The position numbers and the translations under genes were made by a program. From Flavobacteriaceae bacterium (GTDB taxonomy: Bacteria; Bacteroidota; Bacteroidia; Flavobacteriales; Flavobacteriaceae): DNA of 38,989 bases. The DNA lies in NCBI GenBank assembly GCA_028277085.1, contig JANQHL010000170.1:1-38989 (forward strand), read 5' to 3'. This document shows, in pieces, positions 30,700-38,612 of this stretch. Under the pieces are notes generated by a model. That model was not told the origin of the DNA and searched no databases. It saw only the letters and a program-made list of their open reading frames with translations. Positions within the stretch are counted from its first letter, which is position 1. The number at the start of each line of letters is the position of its first letter.

Positions 30700-31950
30700 T
30701 TATTTTAAGACAATTCGTTCTGCTTCTCCAAAGCTGTCATAGTTGGAGGTGATTACTTGTTCTCCGGGCTGCAGCCCGTCCAGGACTTCGTAATACCTGG
30801 AGTTTTGTTTTCCGATACGGATGTTACGTTTAAGGGCTTCGCTCCCGTTGGAATTTACCACAAAGACCCATTGGCCTCCTGTGCTTTGAAAAAAACCACC
30901 TTTGGGCAACAACAAGGCGTCATTAGATGCACCCAGTTGCAATCGGATGTTATAGGTCTGTCCGGTTCGTATGGTCGCAGGCCTGTTTTCTGTAAATACA
31001 AGATCTACTTGAAACCTACCGTTCCGTACTTCCGGATATACCTTGCGCACCCGGAGGGGATAAATAGAATCGTTTCGTTCCAAAACCGCAGTCAAATCCC
31101 TTTTCACACGATCTATATAATGCTCATCTATCGCAGCCTCTATTTTAAAATCAGTTAACACATTGATCTGACCTATGCGTTGTCCCTGACCGATATTCTG
31201 TCCAATTTCCGCATCTAAAAAGCCCAACTGTCCATCTGCAGGAGCTCTTACGTTAAGGTGGTCCAAGCGTTCATACACCATGGCCAGGGTTTTTTTCATA
31301 CGTTCCAGGTCTGTATCTAGTCCGGCCAATGACGTTTTCCGAAGCGCATCGTCCTGTTCGGTCTGTAGTTTCACAATTTCGTACTGCTTTTGTGATAACT
31401 CATAGTTTTCCTTTGAGACTAAATACACCTCTTTCGAGATCAGTTCATCTTCGTAAAGCGCTTGGTTTTGCTCATAATTCCGCTTAGTACGCTTTAGATC
31501 GTTTTCGGCCGTGGCCAGATTTCTTCGGCCGTCTACCTGTCGGGAATCAAAATTCAAACGTGTTGAGCGGAGATCATTTTGCTTTAATGCAAGATTACTT
31601 TCGCTTTGCAAAATTTGCTCGTAGAGGACGCTGTTTTCCAGGGTGAGGATGATTTCCCCTTTTTTGACCATCGCCCCTTCTTCAATACGTTTTTCCGTAA
31701 CCCTTCCTCCTTCATAGGCATCCATATAGATGGTGGAGATAGGAGCAACAGAGCCGTTGATGGTGATATAGTCGTCAAATTTCCCATCAACAACCGCAGC
31801 AATAGACAGCTTTTCCTTATCTGTTCTGAAGGTGGATACTGATGTAGCAAAAAGGAGTTTCCAGCCCACAAAGAGTAACAGAATACCCAGCGCGATGTAC
31901 CCGTAATGTTTTGGGCGTAATCCTTTTTTCTTTTCTAGTTGTATATCCAT
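30700..31950 (-). CDS. HlyD/MacA-type periplasmic adaptor (membrane-fusion protein)
   Basis: 416 aa; short cytoplasmic N-terminus, single TM (YGYIALGILLLFVGWKLLF), lipoyl-like half-motifs, long coiled coil, beta-barrel region (IRTGQTYNIRLQL). Confidence 0.9.
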   Translation of the reverse strand: MDIQLEKKKGLRPKHYGYIALGILLLFVGWKLLFATSVSTFRTDKEKLSIAAVVDGKFDDYITINGSVAPISTIYMDAYEGGRVTEKRIEEGAMVKKGEIILTLENSVLYEQILQSESNLALKQNDLRSTRLNFDSRQVDGRRNLATAENDLKRTKRNYEQNQALYEDELISKEVYLVSKENYELSQKQYEIVKLQTEQDDALRKTSLAGLDTDLERMKKTLAMVYERLDHLNVRAPADGQLGFLDAEIGQNIGQGQRIGQINVLTDFKIEAAIDEHYIDRVKRDLTAVLERNDSIYPLRVRKVYPEVRNGRFQVDLVFTENRPATIRTGQTYNIRLQLGASNDALLLPKGGFFQSTGGQWVFVVNSNGSEALKRNIRIGKQNSRYYEVLDGLQPGEQVITSNYDSFGEAERIVLK

Positions 31951-31951
31951 T

Positions 31952-33295
31952 TTAGTTAATATTAAATATGGGTAGGCCCTTATAAAAATCCAGTGTACTG
32001 ATATTTACCCGCAATCGCAATTGTGCCTGTAAATTCTGGTTTTGGGCTGTTGCAAAAAGATTTTTAGCCTGACCTAGTTCAATAGCATTTATCATTCCCT
32101 TCTCATACCGTTTTTGAGCGATAGAAAAGGCAATCTCCTGTGAGGTGACCTGCTTTAGTGTCTGTGCTGTTTCTGCCCTTAGGGCATCATTTTCCTGTAC
32201 CAATTGTTGGATGATCTGATACAACTCCTGTTCTTGTATGCGCTCGTTGTTTTTAGCCCGCTCTACTGCTATTTTTTGTTGTTTCACCCGAGATCTGGAG
32301 GCCCAACCATTAAAGATGGGCATGTTTAATCTAGCACCAATAAACCGGAAGGTGTTGTCCCGAATCTGATCCCGGAAGGGAATGGTAACCCCCAAGGTGT
32401 CCGTAATGGTTTCGAAGTATCCAGTTCCAATACCTCCCTGAAGCGTTATTGAAGGATATAAACTGCCTCTTGTAACCGCTAACTGCTTTTTTGCAGCACT
32501 TACTCGATATTTCTGTGCTTTAACAGAAGGCATAAAACCCTTGGCTACATTGAAAACAGAATCCGCCTCCATGGTTTCCCAGGAAATCCCACTTTCAATT
32601 GCAACTATTTCTGGCTGAATGGAAATATCGCTTTCGCCAACAATGTTCATGGCCTGAAGCAAAACAAGCTTTGCGGCCTTTAGTCTATTTTCGTTTTGGG
32701 TAAGGAGTAATTCATCCGCTAACAACAGGGACTCCGCTTCATAAAGATCTGCCCCAGCCATTACCCCAAGCTCCACTTGTTTTGAAACCAGGTTGTAATT
32801 GGTTTGAGAAATAGCAACTTGTTCTTCCGAAATTGTAATAAGCCCCTTTATAAATTGAATGTCATAATAGGCAGACATAACTTGAAAGGCCAGCAGGAAC
32901 TTCTGTTGCAAACTTTCTTCCTTAGTCGCTTTATACAGGAGTTTGGAGGCTTTGATGCTATTTAGTTTTTGAAAACCTTGAAAAAGATCAAAAGAGGAAT
33001 TCAAATTATAGTTGTTAGAGAAAAACTCTGTGTTTACGAAGCTGTTATCTTCAGGGTTAATCGAACGCCCAAAATTAATAGAGTAATCTGCGGAGCCGTT
33101 TATGATAGGCAATAGATTCCGTACAGATTGCCGATACGTTTCTTTATTGGACTGGGTGTTAAAGTCAAAATCATTTAGCTGTAGGTTGTGATCTATAGCA
33201 TAATGGATACATTCCTCCAATGTCCAGATTTTCTGGGAAGAAACAGTAATGGTAGTTAAAATCAGTAAGGATAAAATATATTTTCTTAATCGCAT
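31952..33295 (-). CDS. TolC-family outer-membrane efflux protein
   Basis: 447 aa; signal peptide MRLRKYILSLLILTTITVSSQ, then WTLEECIHYAIDHN and repeated heptad helices typical of OEP family. Confidence 0.92.
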   Translation of the reverse strand: MRLRKYILSLLILTTITVSSQKIWTLEECIHYAIDHNLQLNDFDFNTQSNKETYRQSVRNLLPIINGSADYSINFGRSINPEDNSFVNTEFFSNNYNLNSSFDLFQGFQKLNSIKASKLLYKATKEESLQQKFLLAFQVMSAYYDIQFIKGLITISEEQVAISQTNYNLVSKQVELGVMAGADLYEAESLLLADELLLTQNENRLKAAKLVLLQAMNIVGESDISIQPEIVAIESGISWETMEADSVFNVAKGFMPSVKAQKYRVSAAKKQLAVTRGSLYPSITLQGGIGTGYFETITDTLGVTIPFRDQIRDNTFRFIGARLNMPIFNGWASRSRVKQQKIAVERAKNNERIQEQELYQIIQQLVQENDALRAETAQTLKQVTSQEIAFSIAQKRYEKGMINAIELGQAKNLFATAQNQNLQAQLRLRVNISTLDFYKGLPIFNIN

Positions 33296-33310
33296 AGTAT
33301 TTTACTATGC
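33292..33310 (-). repeat. Perfect inverted repeat GCATAGTA-(3 nt)-TACTATGC spanning the tolC-like start codon
   Basis: Plus strand gcatagta ttt tactatgc; ATG of the outer-membrane gene (33295-33293) lies in one arm. Confidence 0.8.
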
Positions 33311-33319
33311 CAAAAAATT

Positions 33320-33335
33320 AGCCATGACCATGCCA
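33320..33335 (-). promoter_or_regulatory. Candidate sigma54 (-24/-12) promoter for the tolC-like operon
   Basis: Minus strand reads TGGCATG-GTCA-TGGCT against consensus TGGCACG-N4-TTGCW: invariant GG and GC at correct spacing, 2 mismatches; 24 nt upstream of the start codon. Confidence 0.6.
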
Positions 33336-33382
33336 CAAAGTTAATGCACTGAAAAACAATAAATTATAAACAAAACTGCAAC

Positions 33383-33438
33383 ATAACACAAGTACAGGTG
33401 TAAAATATTTATACAAAAAGTGTAAAATTATTTAACAC
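33383..33438. promoter_or_regulatory. Candidate enhancer (UAS) cluster for the NtrC-type regulator
   Basis: GTGTAAAAT at 33398-33406 and 33420-33428 (22-bp period) plus inverted ATAACAC (33383-33389) and TTTAACAC (33431-33438). Confidence 0.4.
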
Positions 33439-33487
33439 CAAAAGTGGGTCATGGTCATGAAATTGTAGTTTTATCGAAAAGAAAGGC

Positions 33488-34852
33488 ATGGTTAACGCCA
33501 AAATTTTGATCGTAGATGATAATAAAAGTGTGTTGAGTGCTTTGGAAATCTTATTGCAATTCGAGTATCAAAATGTACTAACCATTTTTAATCCCAATCA
33601 GATTTCCTCTTACTCCGATATGAATGAGGTGGATATTGTGCTTTTAGATATGAATTTCTCTGCAGGGGTGAATTCCGGTAATGAAGGATTGTTCTGGTTG
33701 AATGAAATAAAGAAAAAATCACCGAATACTTCCGTTATAATGATGACTGCTTATGGTGCTGTTGACCTGGCAGTGAAGGCCTTAAAACAAGGGGCTGCTG
33801 ACTTTATTCTAAAGCCCTGGAATAATGAACGATTGCTGGCTACTGTACGATCGGCCTATGAGCTAAGAAGATCAAAGCAAGAGATCAATCAACTTCGTGA
33901 GCAAGAAAGTAATTTGAAGCAGGTTATTAATGAAGATAAGAATTACATTATCGGCAATTCAAAGGCCATTACGGCTGTGCTGAATTTAGTGCGAAAAGTG
34001 GCGAAGACAGATGTAAATGTTCTCATCACCGGAGAAAATGGAACAGGCAAAGAATTGATTGCAAGAGAACTGCATCGTCTTTCCCGCCGAAAGAATGAGG
34101 TGTTTATTGGCGTAGACATGGGGGCTATAGCGGAAAATTTGTTTGAAAGCGAGCTCTTTGGGCATTTGAAAGGTGCTTTTACCGATGCCAAGGAAGACAG
34201 GGCAGGGAAATTTGAGGCGGCGAATCGGGGGTCCCTCTTTTTGGATGAGATCGGAAATCTCTCGCTACCAATGCAGGCCAAACTGCTGTCAGCCATTCAA
34301 AATAAAGCTGTGGTTAGGGTGGGGTCAAATAAATCCGTTCAGGTAGATATCCGTTTGATTTGTGCTACCAACTGTAATTTAGAACAAATGGTAGCGGATG
34401 GGCTTTTTCGAGAAGACTTGTTGTATCGTATAAATACCATTCATATTGAAGTACCTCCGCTCCGGGAACGGGAGGGGGACATCCTGTTGCTTGCCGAATT
34501 CTTTTTGAAGCGATTCGGGCAGAAATATGACAAACCAGGGCTTAGGATCAACAATCCTGCACTGGAAAAAATGATGGAATATTCCTGGCCGGGAAATATC
34601 AGGGAATTACAGCACACTATGGAACGTGCTGTAATTCTCTCAGAAGGAAATGTTTTAAAGCCTGTAGATTTTCCTTTCCATGCTAAACCTATTCAGTCAT
34701 TATCCACCGAGATGGTTACGCTGGATGAAATGGAACACCATATGATTACCAGGGCACTTGCCCTTCACGACGGGAATTATACAGCCGCAGCGGAACAACT
34801 GGGGGTGTCCCGACAAACACTTTACAACAAACTGAAGAAGTTTAAAAACTAG
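33488..34852 (+). CDS. sigma54-dependent response regulator, NtrC family (receiver - AAA+ - Fis-type HTH)
   Basis: 454 aa; receiver ILIVDDN...LLDMNF...KPW, Walker A GENGTGKE, GAFTDA (GAFTGA position), FLDEIGNLSLPMQAKLL, C-terminal NYTAAAEQLGVSRQTLYNKLKKF. Confidence 0.95.
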   Translation: MVNAKILIVDDNKSVLSALEILLQFEYQNVLTIFNPNQISSYSDMNEVDIVLLDMNFSAGVNSGNEGLFWLNEIKKKSPNTSVIMMTAYGAVDLAVKALKQGAADFILKPWNNERLLATVRSAYELRRSKQEINQLREQESNLKQVINEDKNYIIGNSKAITAVLNLVRKVAKTDVNVLITGENGTGKELIARELHRLSRRKNEVFIGVDMGAIAENLFESELFGHLKGAFTDAKEDRAGKFEAANRGSLFLDEIGNLSLPMQAKLLSAIQNKAVVRVGSNKSVQVDIRLICATNCNLEQMVADGLFREDLLYRINTIHIEVPPLREREGDILLLAEFFLKRFGQKYDKPGLRINNPALEKMMEYSWPGNIRELQHTMERAVILSEGNVLKPVDFPFHAKPIQSLSTEMVTLDEMEHHMITRALALHDGNYTAAAEQLGVSRQTLYNKLKKFKN

Positions 34853-36195
34853 TGGCAAGCAGAAATTTTTACATCCGTTTGATTGTACAGGTGCTATTGT
34901 TAACCCTAACCACTGTGGTTTTGGGGTTCGCGGTTGTAAATAGGTGGTACCTTGTATTTTTCCTTGCGCTTATTTTGCTTGTCGCTCAGGTATACTCGCT
35001 CATTACCTTTATTAATAGCACTAACCGTAAAATAGCCTACTTTTTCGATGCGATAAAGAATGAGGATTTTACATTGAGATTCCCGGAAAAAGTTTCAATA
35101 AAATCGTTCAAAGAACTTAACAAAAGTTTGAATAGGGTCAATGGTCTTATCCAGGAAGTTCATCTTCAGTTGCAGATTCGGGAAAGATATTACCAGGAAA
35201 TCATAAAACAGGCAAAAATTGGTATTATGACCTATAACGAAAGGGGACATATCCTTTTTGCCAACCCTACCTTGGAACGAATTTTAAATTACCACCCCTT
35301 AAATCATATCAAACAACTACGGCAAATAAATGAAAATCTGTATGAGGTATTTGCTTCTTTTCAACCTTTTGAAAGAAAGCTATTCCAGTTGACCAACGAG
35401 CGAGAGCAGATACAGTTGGCATTAAAATCAACCGCCATTGTTTTGGATGAAAAGCCCCTGTTATTAGTGGTGGTACAAGATATTAAGCAAGAACTTGATG
35501 AAAAAGAGACGGATTCCTGGATTCGGTTAATTCGTGTTTTAACACATGAGATCATGAATACTATCACCCCGATTACCTCCATATCCGAGTCCATTCTTAA
35601 ATATTACCACACCCGTGAGGGTAAGGTAGTGGAACAATTGGATACGGAAAAGATTTTAAGTGCCTCCAGGGGATTAGAGGTAATCCAAAAACAAGGCAAT
35701 GATCTTATGGATTTTGTCCAATCGTATCGCAGCTTTCTTAATGTCCCCAAACCTGACAGAAAAATTGTCAGCGCCAAAAAGCTTCTGGACAAGGTTAAAG
35801 TACTTATGGGAAGGGATTCGGAAAGCACGCTTCAGCTTTTTTGGAGTTGTGATCCGGAGGATCTGGAGCTTTTTATTGATGAAAAGCAGTTAACACAAAT
35901 TTTGATAAACCTTGTCAAAAATGCGATACAATCTTTAGGGAATAGCGAGAACGGGTTGGTAGCAGTAACGGCAGCTATCGATGGTAACGGACGTAAGTAT
36001 ATAGAGGTTAAAGATAATGGGCCGGGTATTCCTGAACATCTGGCGGATGAAATATTTGTACCGTTTTTTACGACCAAAGAAGGAGGGACCGGGATAGGCC
36101 TTAGTCTATCCAGGCAGATCATGCAGCGGCATGGGGGGAGCTTAAAAATGTTCTCCATTCCAGATGTCGAAACTTCTTTTACCTTAACTTTTTAA
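34852..36195 (+). CDS. Sensor histidine kinase (two N-terminal TMs, PAS-like, HisKA/HATPase)
   Basis: 447 aa; GTG start overlaps the regulator TAG stop by 1 nt; H-box LTHEIMNTITPI, N-box NLVKNAIQSLG, DNGPGIP, GGTGIGLSLS. Confidence 0.93.
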   Translation: MASRNFYIRLIVQVLLLTLTTVVLGFAVVNRWYLVFFLALILLVAQVYSLITFINSTNRKIAYFFDAIKNEDFTLRFPEKVSIKSFKELNKSLNRVNGLIQEVHLQLQIRERYYQEIIKQAKIGIMTYNERGHILFANPTLERILNYHPLNHIKQLRQINENLYEVFASFQPFERKLFQLTNEREQIQLALKSTAIVLDEKPLLLVVVQDIKQELDEKETDSWIRLIRVLTHEIMNTITPITSISESILKYYHTREGKVVEQLDTEKILSASRGLEVIQKQGNDLMDFVQSYRSFLNVPKPDRKIVSAKKLLDKVKVLMGRDSESTLQLFWSCDPEDLELFIDEKQLTQILINLVKNAIQSLGNSENGLVAVTAAIDGNGRKYIEVKDNGPGIPEHLADEIFVPFFTTKEGGTGIGLSLSRQIMQRHGGSLKMFSIPDVETSFTLTF

Positions 36196-36202
36196 GGAGT
36201 TT

Positions 36203-36646
36203 ATGAAAGATGAGGTCTATGCGTTCTGCCAGGAGTTTGTAAACGACAAGCTTACCATGATTCAGGATCAGATCGGGAGAATCCGAGAATCTCTGGATTC
36301 CGAATCCAAAAATACTGCCGGTGATAAGCATGAGACGGGTAGGGCCATGCTACAATTGGAACGTGAGAAACTTGGGAAACAGCTCCATGAAGCGGAAAAG
36401 ATGAAACGGGCGCTCCAAAAAGTTATACTGAAAAAAAGCGGAGAGACGATTGCCATTGGAAGCCTGGTGGAAACCGAGAACGCCTATTATTTTATTGCCA
36501 TTTCTGCTGGAAAATTCAGTACCCATCAAACCGCAGTATACTGTATTTCATCACTAACCCCGTTGGCGCAACTTTTCCTCGGCAAGAAGGAGGGCGACTG
36601 CGTGAGGTTTAACGAGCAGGAACATCGGATTGTAAAGATTTTGTAA
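36203..36646 (+). CDS. Small GreA/GreB-like protein (coiled-coil N-terminus plus Gre C-terminal-like domain)
   Basis: 147 aa; GDKHETGRAMLQLEREKLGKQLHEAEKMK coiled coil, then a beta-rich region like the Gre C-domain (SLVETENAYYFIAISAG...PLAQLFLGKKEGD); aaggag SD overlaps the kinase stop. Confidence 0.5.
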   Translation: MKDEVYAFCQEFVNDKLTMIQDQIGRIRESLDSESKNTAGDKHETGRAMLQLEREKLGKQLHEAEKMKRALQKVILKKSGETIAIGSLVETENAYYFIAISAGKFSTHQTAVYCISSLTPLAQLFLGKKEGDCVRFNEQEHRIVKIL

Positions 36647-36731
36647 GATCGTTTCTCATTTAACCTTTCCTTAAAAATTTTCGCAGGAATCTTTGCTAAT
36701 TTTAAAGGGTTAACCTTTTAAATAAACACAT

Positions 36732-37103
36732 ATGACAACCCAGGAAGTTGCTGATAAGCTTGTTACACTTTGCCGTGAGGAAAAGTATAAAGAAGCCTAC
36801 GATCTCTATGCCGATGATGCGGAAAGCATTGAAATGGACGGTGTACCCGGTGATAAAGTCACTAAGGGCAAAGAAAATATCTGGAATGCCTACCTGCAAT
36901 GGGCAGATGGAATCGTGGAAATTCATGGTGGATCTGTTGGGGATCCAATTGTTGCTGCCAATCACTTTGTAGTTCCCATGTCTATGGATGCAACTTTCAA
37001 AGAAGGAGGAAGATGGGCTTTTGACGAATTATGTATGTATCAGGTGGAAGACGGAAAGATCAAAAGAGCGCAATATTTTTATGAAGTCCCTGATATGGGA
37101 TAG
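36732..37103 (+). CDS. SnoaL-like / NTF2-fold protein
   Basis: 123 aa; small alpha+beta protein with ...YADDAESIEMDG...GKENIWNAYLQWADGIVEIHG... and YQVEDGKIKRAQYFYEV. Confidence 0.65.
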   Translation: MTTQEVADKLVTLCREEKYKEAYDLYADDAESIEMDGVPGDKVTKGKENIWNAYLQWADGIVEIHGGSVGDPIVAANHFVVPMSMDATFKEGGRWAFDELCMYQVEDGKIKRAQYFYEVPDMG

Positions 37104-37124
37104 AAGTGTGAGTAAAGACTGCTA

Positions 37125-37149
37125 AGCGGGGGTTTCCTCCGCTTTTTTT
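37125..37149 (+). terminator. Rho-independent terminator downstream of the SnoaL-like gene
   Basis: AGCGGGGG-TTT-CCTCCGCT stem (one G.U pair) followed by a T tract. Confidence 0.8.
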
Positions 37150-37167
37150 GTATCCGAAGTTGAACGT

Positions 37168-37569
37168 TTAAAGCTCCGGGGGCTTTCTGGTCTCTTTTTT
37201 CTGGGCCGTTAATTTTTTGGCTTTCAATCGTTTTTCTATTGACGATTTGGAGGGTTGTGTTTGTCTTCGTTTTTTAGGCACCTGGATGCTTTTTTGCATC
37301 AAATCAAGAAAGCGCTTTGTAAGCTTTTCCCTGTTTTTATGCTGGCTACGCGTCTCGTCGCATTGAAGCACCAGTATCCCTTGTTTATTCAATCGTCTAT
37401 TGATTTTTGCCAGGATACGTTCTTTTTCTGCGTTAGTTAATCCGGCAGAGGCCCGGATATCAAAAAACAGCACTACTTTACTGGAGACTTTATTTGCATG
37501 TTGCCCTCCGGGGCCACCGCTTCGGATAGCCTGGAATTTAAGTTCTTGTAATACCACCTTCTTATCCAT
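37168..37569 (-). CDS. arfB: Alternative ribosome-rescue factor ArfB (YaeJ-type peptidyl-tRNA hydrolase)
   Basis: 133 aa; GGPGGQHANK catalytic motif and basic C-terminal tail (KKRRQTQPSKSSIEKRLKAKK). Confidence 0.92.
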   Translation of the reverse strand: MDKKVVLQELKFQAIRSGGPGGQHANKVSSKVVLFFDIRASAGLTNAEKERILAKINRRLNKQGILVLQCDETRSQHKNREKLTKRFLDLMQKSIQVPKKRRQTQPSKSSIEKRLKAKKLTAQKKETRKPPEL

Positions 37570-38548
37570 GTTGTCTTTCTATTCTGTTCCGAAGTGTCTC
37601 CGATGCGACTTGCAGTGCGATCTTTGTACCCGGTAGTATGGGCCTGTTGTGTTGGAACCAAATAGGCAATTCCGTCTCGTGCAAGGCCTTGATAAGATAA
37701 AACCCACCTTTAAAAAAGTTATCCGTAACAAGAACAACAAGTGGTGCTTGTGTGGTCACCGAAAGTTCATGAGGATAAACGATCAGCGGTTTGTCTGTAA
37801 AATAGTTAGGATCTAAAAAATGCAATGGAATACTATTCGCATCTCCAAAAAGCGATGCGATATAGGGATTTTTAGGGTAAAGATAAATGTCCTTAATCGT
37901 GCCGTAATCTACCATTTTACCATCTTGGATGATCATTCCCATCCCTGCAAAAGGCAAAACATCTTCGGGATCATGGGTCGCATTAACAACGGTAATTCCC
38001 TTTTCTTTCAGGTAAGGAAATAAGGATTGTCGCAAAGCATTTTTTTTGAATTGATCAATACCGCTAAAAGGTTCGTCTAAAAGCAGGAGCTCCGGTTCTT
38101 GCGCCAGCGCTTTTGCTATGGCAACCCGTTGTTTTTGCCCACCGCTCAGGTTTTTGACGGTTACCTGGGCGTAATCCTGCATTTCAATGATTTCTAAGAG
38201 CTCTGTAATTCTCGCCTGATGCTCTTCCTGTTGAAATACCGATAAATGTTGACTGATATTTTCAGCTACAGAGGTGTAGGGCATCAATTGCAAATCCTGG
38301 GCTACGTACTTCATATAGTTTTCTCCGGGGATAAGATTAAAATTTGGGCCCAAAACCTTTTTATTTTCCCAATGGATCGCTCCTTTTTCAATAGTAAGCA
38401 TGCCGTAAAGTGCTTTCAGCAAAGTACTTTTTCCTGAACCACTTTCACCAAGTACCGCTAAATGTTGTCCCTTGGGTAATTCAAAAGAGATGTCTTCCAA
38501 AACGGGTTGACTATGGTAGGCGAAGGAAATGGAATCGACTTTTAGCAT
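37562..38548 (-). CDS. ABC transporter ATP-binding protein with C-terminal TOBE-like extension
   Basis: 328 aa; Walker A GESGSGKST, LSGGQKQR, LLLLDEPFSGID; ~100-aa C-terminal domain; no permease gene adjacent. Confidence 0.9.
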   Translation of the reverse strand: MLKVDSISFAYHSQPVLEDISFELPKGQHLAVLGESGSGKSTLLKALYGMLTIEKGAIHWENKKVLGPNFNLIPGENYMKYVAQDLQLMPYTSVAENISQHLSVFQQEEHQARITELLEIIEMQDYAQVTVKNLSGGQKQRVAIAKALAQEPELLLLDEPFSGIDQFKKNALRQSLFPYLKEKGITVVNATHDPEDVLPFAGMGMIIQDGKMVDYGTIKDIYLYPKNPYIASLFGDANSIPLHFLDPNYFTDKPLIVYPHELSVTTQAPLVVLVTDNFFKGGFYLIKALHETELPIWFQHNRPILPGTKIALQVASETLRNRIERQHG

Positions 38549-38562
38549 ACTTTCTTGAAAAC

Positions 38563-38593
38563 AAAAATCCGCCCCCAGAAGAAACGGATTTTT
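38563..38593 (-). terminator. Hairpin/terminator downstream of the prolyl oligopeptidase gene
   Basis: Minus strand AAAAATCCG-(13 nt)-CGGATTTTT followed by GTTTT. Confidence 0.65.
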
Positions 38594-38612
38594 AGTAGCG
38601 ATAATAGGATTT

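Noticed and set aside
36660-36720. Spaced TTAACCTTT/AAAGGGTTAACC inverted repeat between the Gre-like and SnoaL-like genes
   Set aside because: Imperfect, AT-rich and without a T tract; could be chance.
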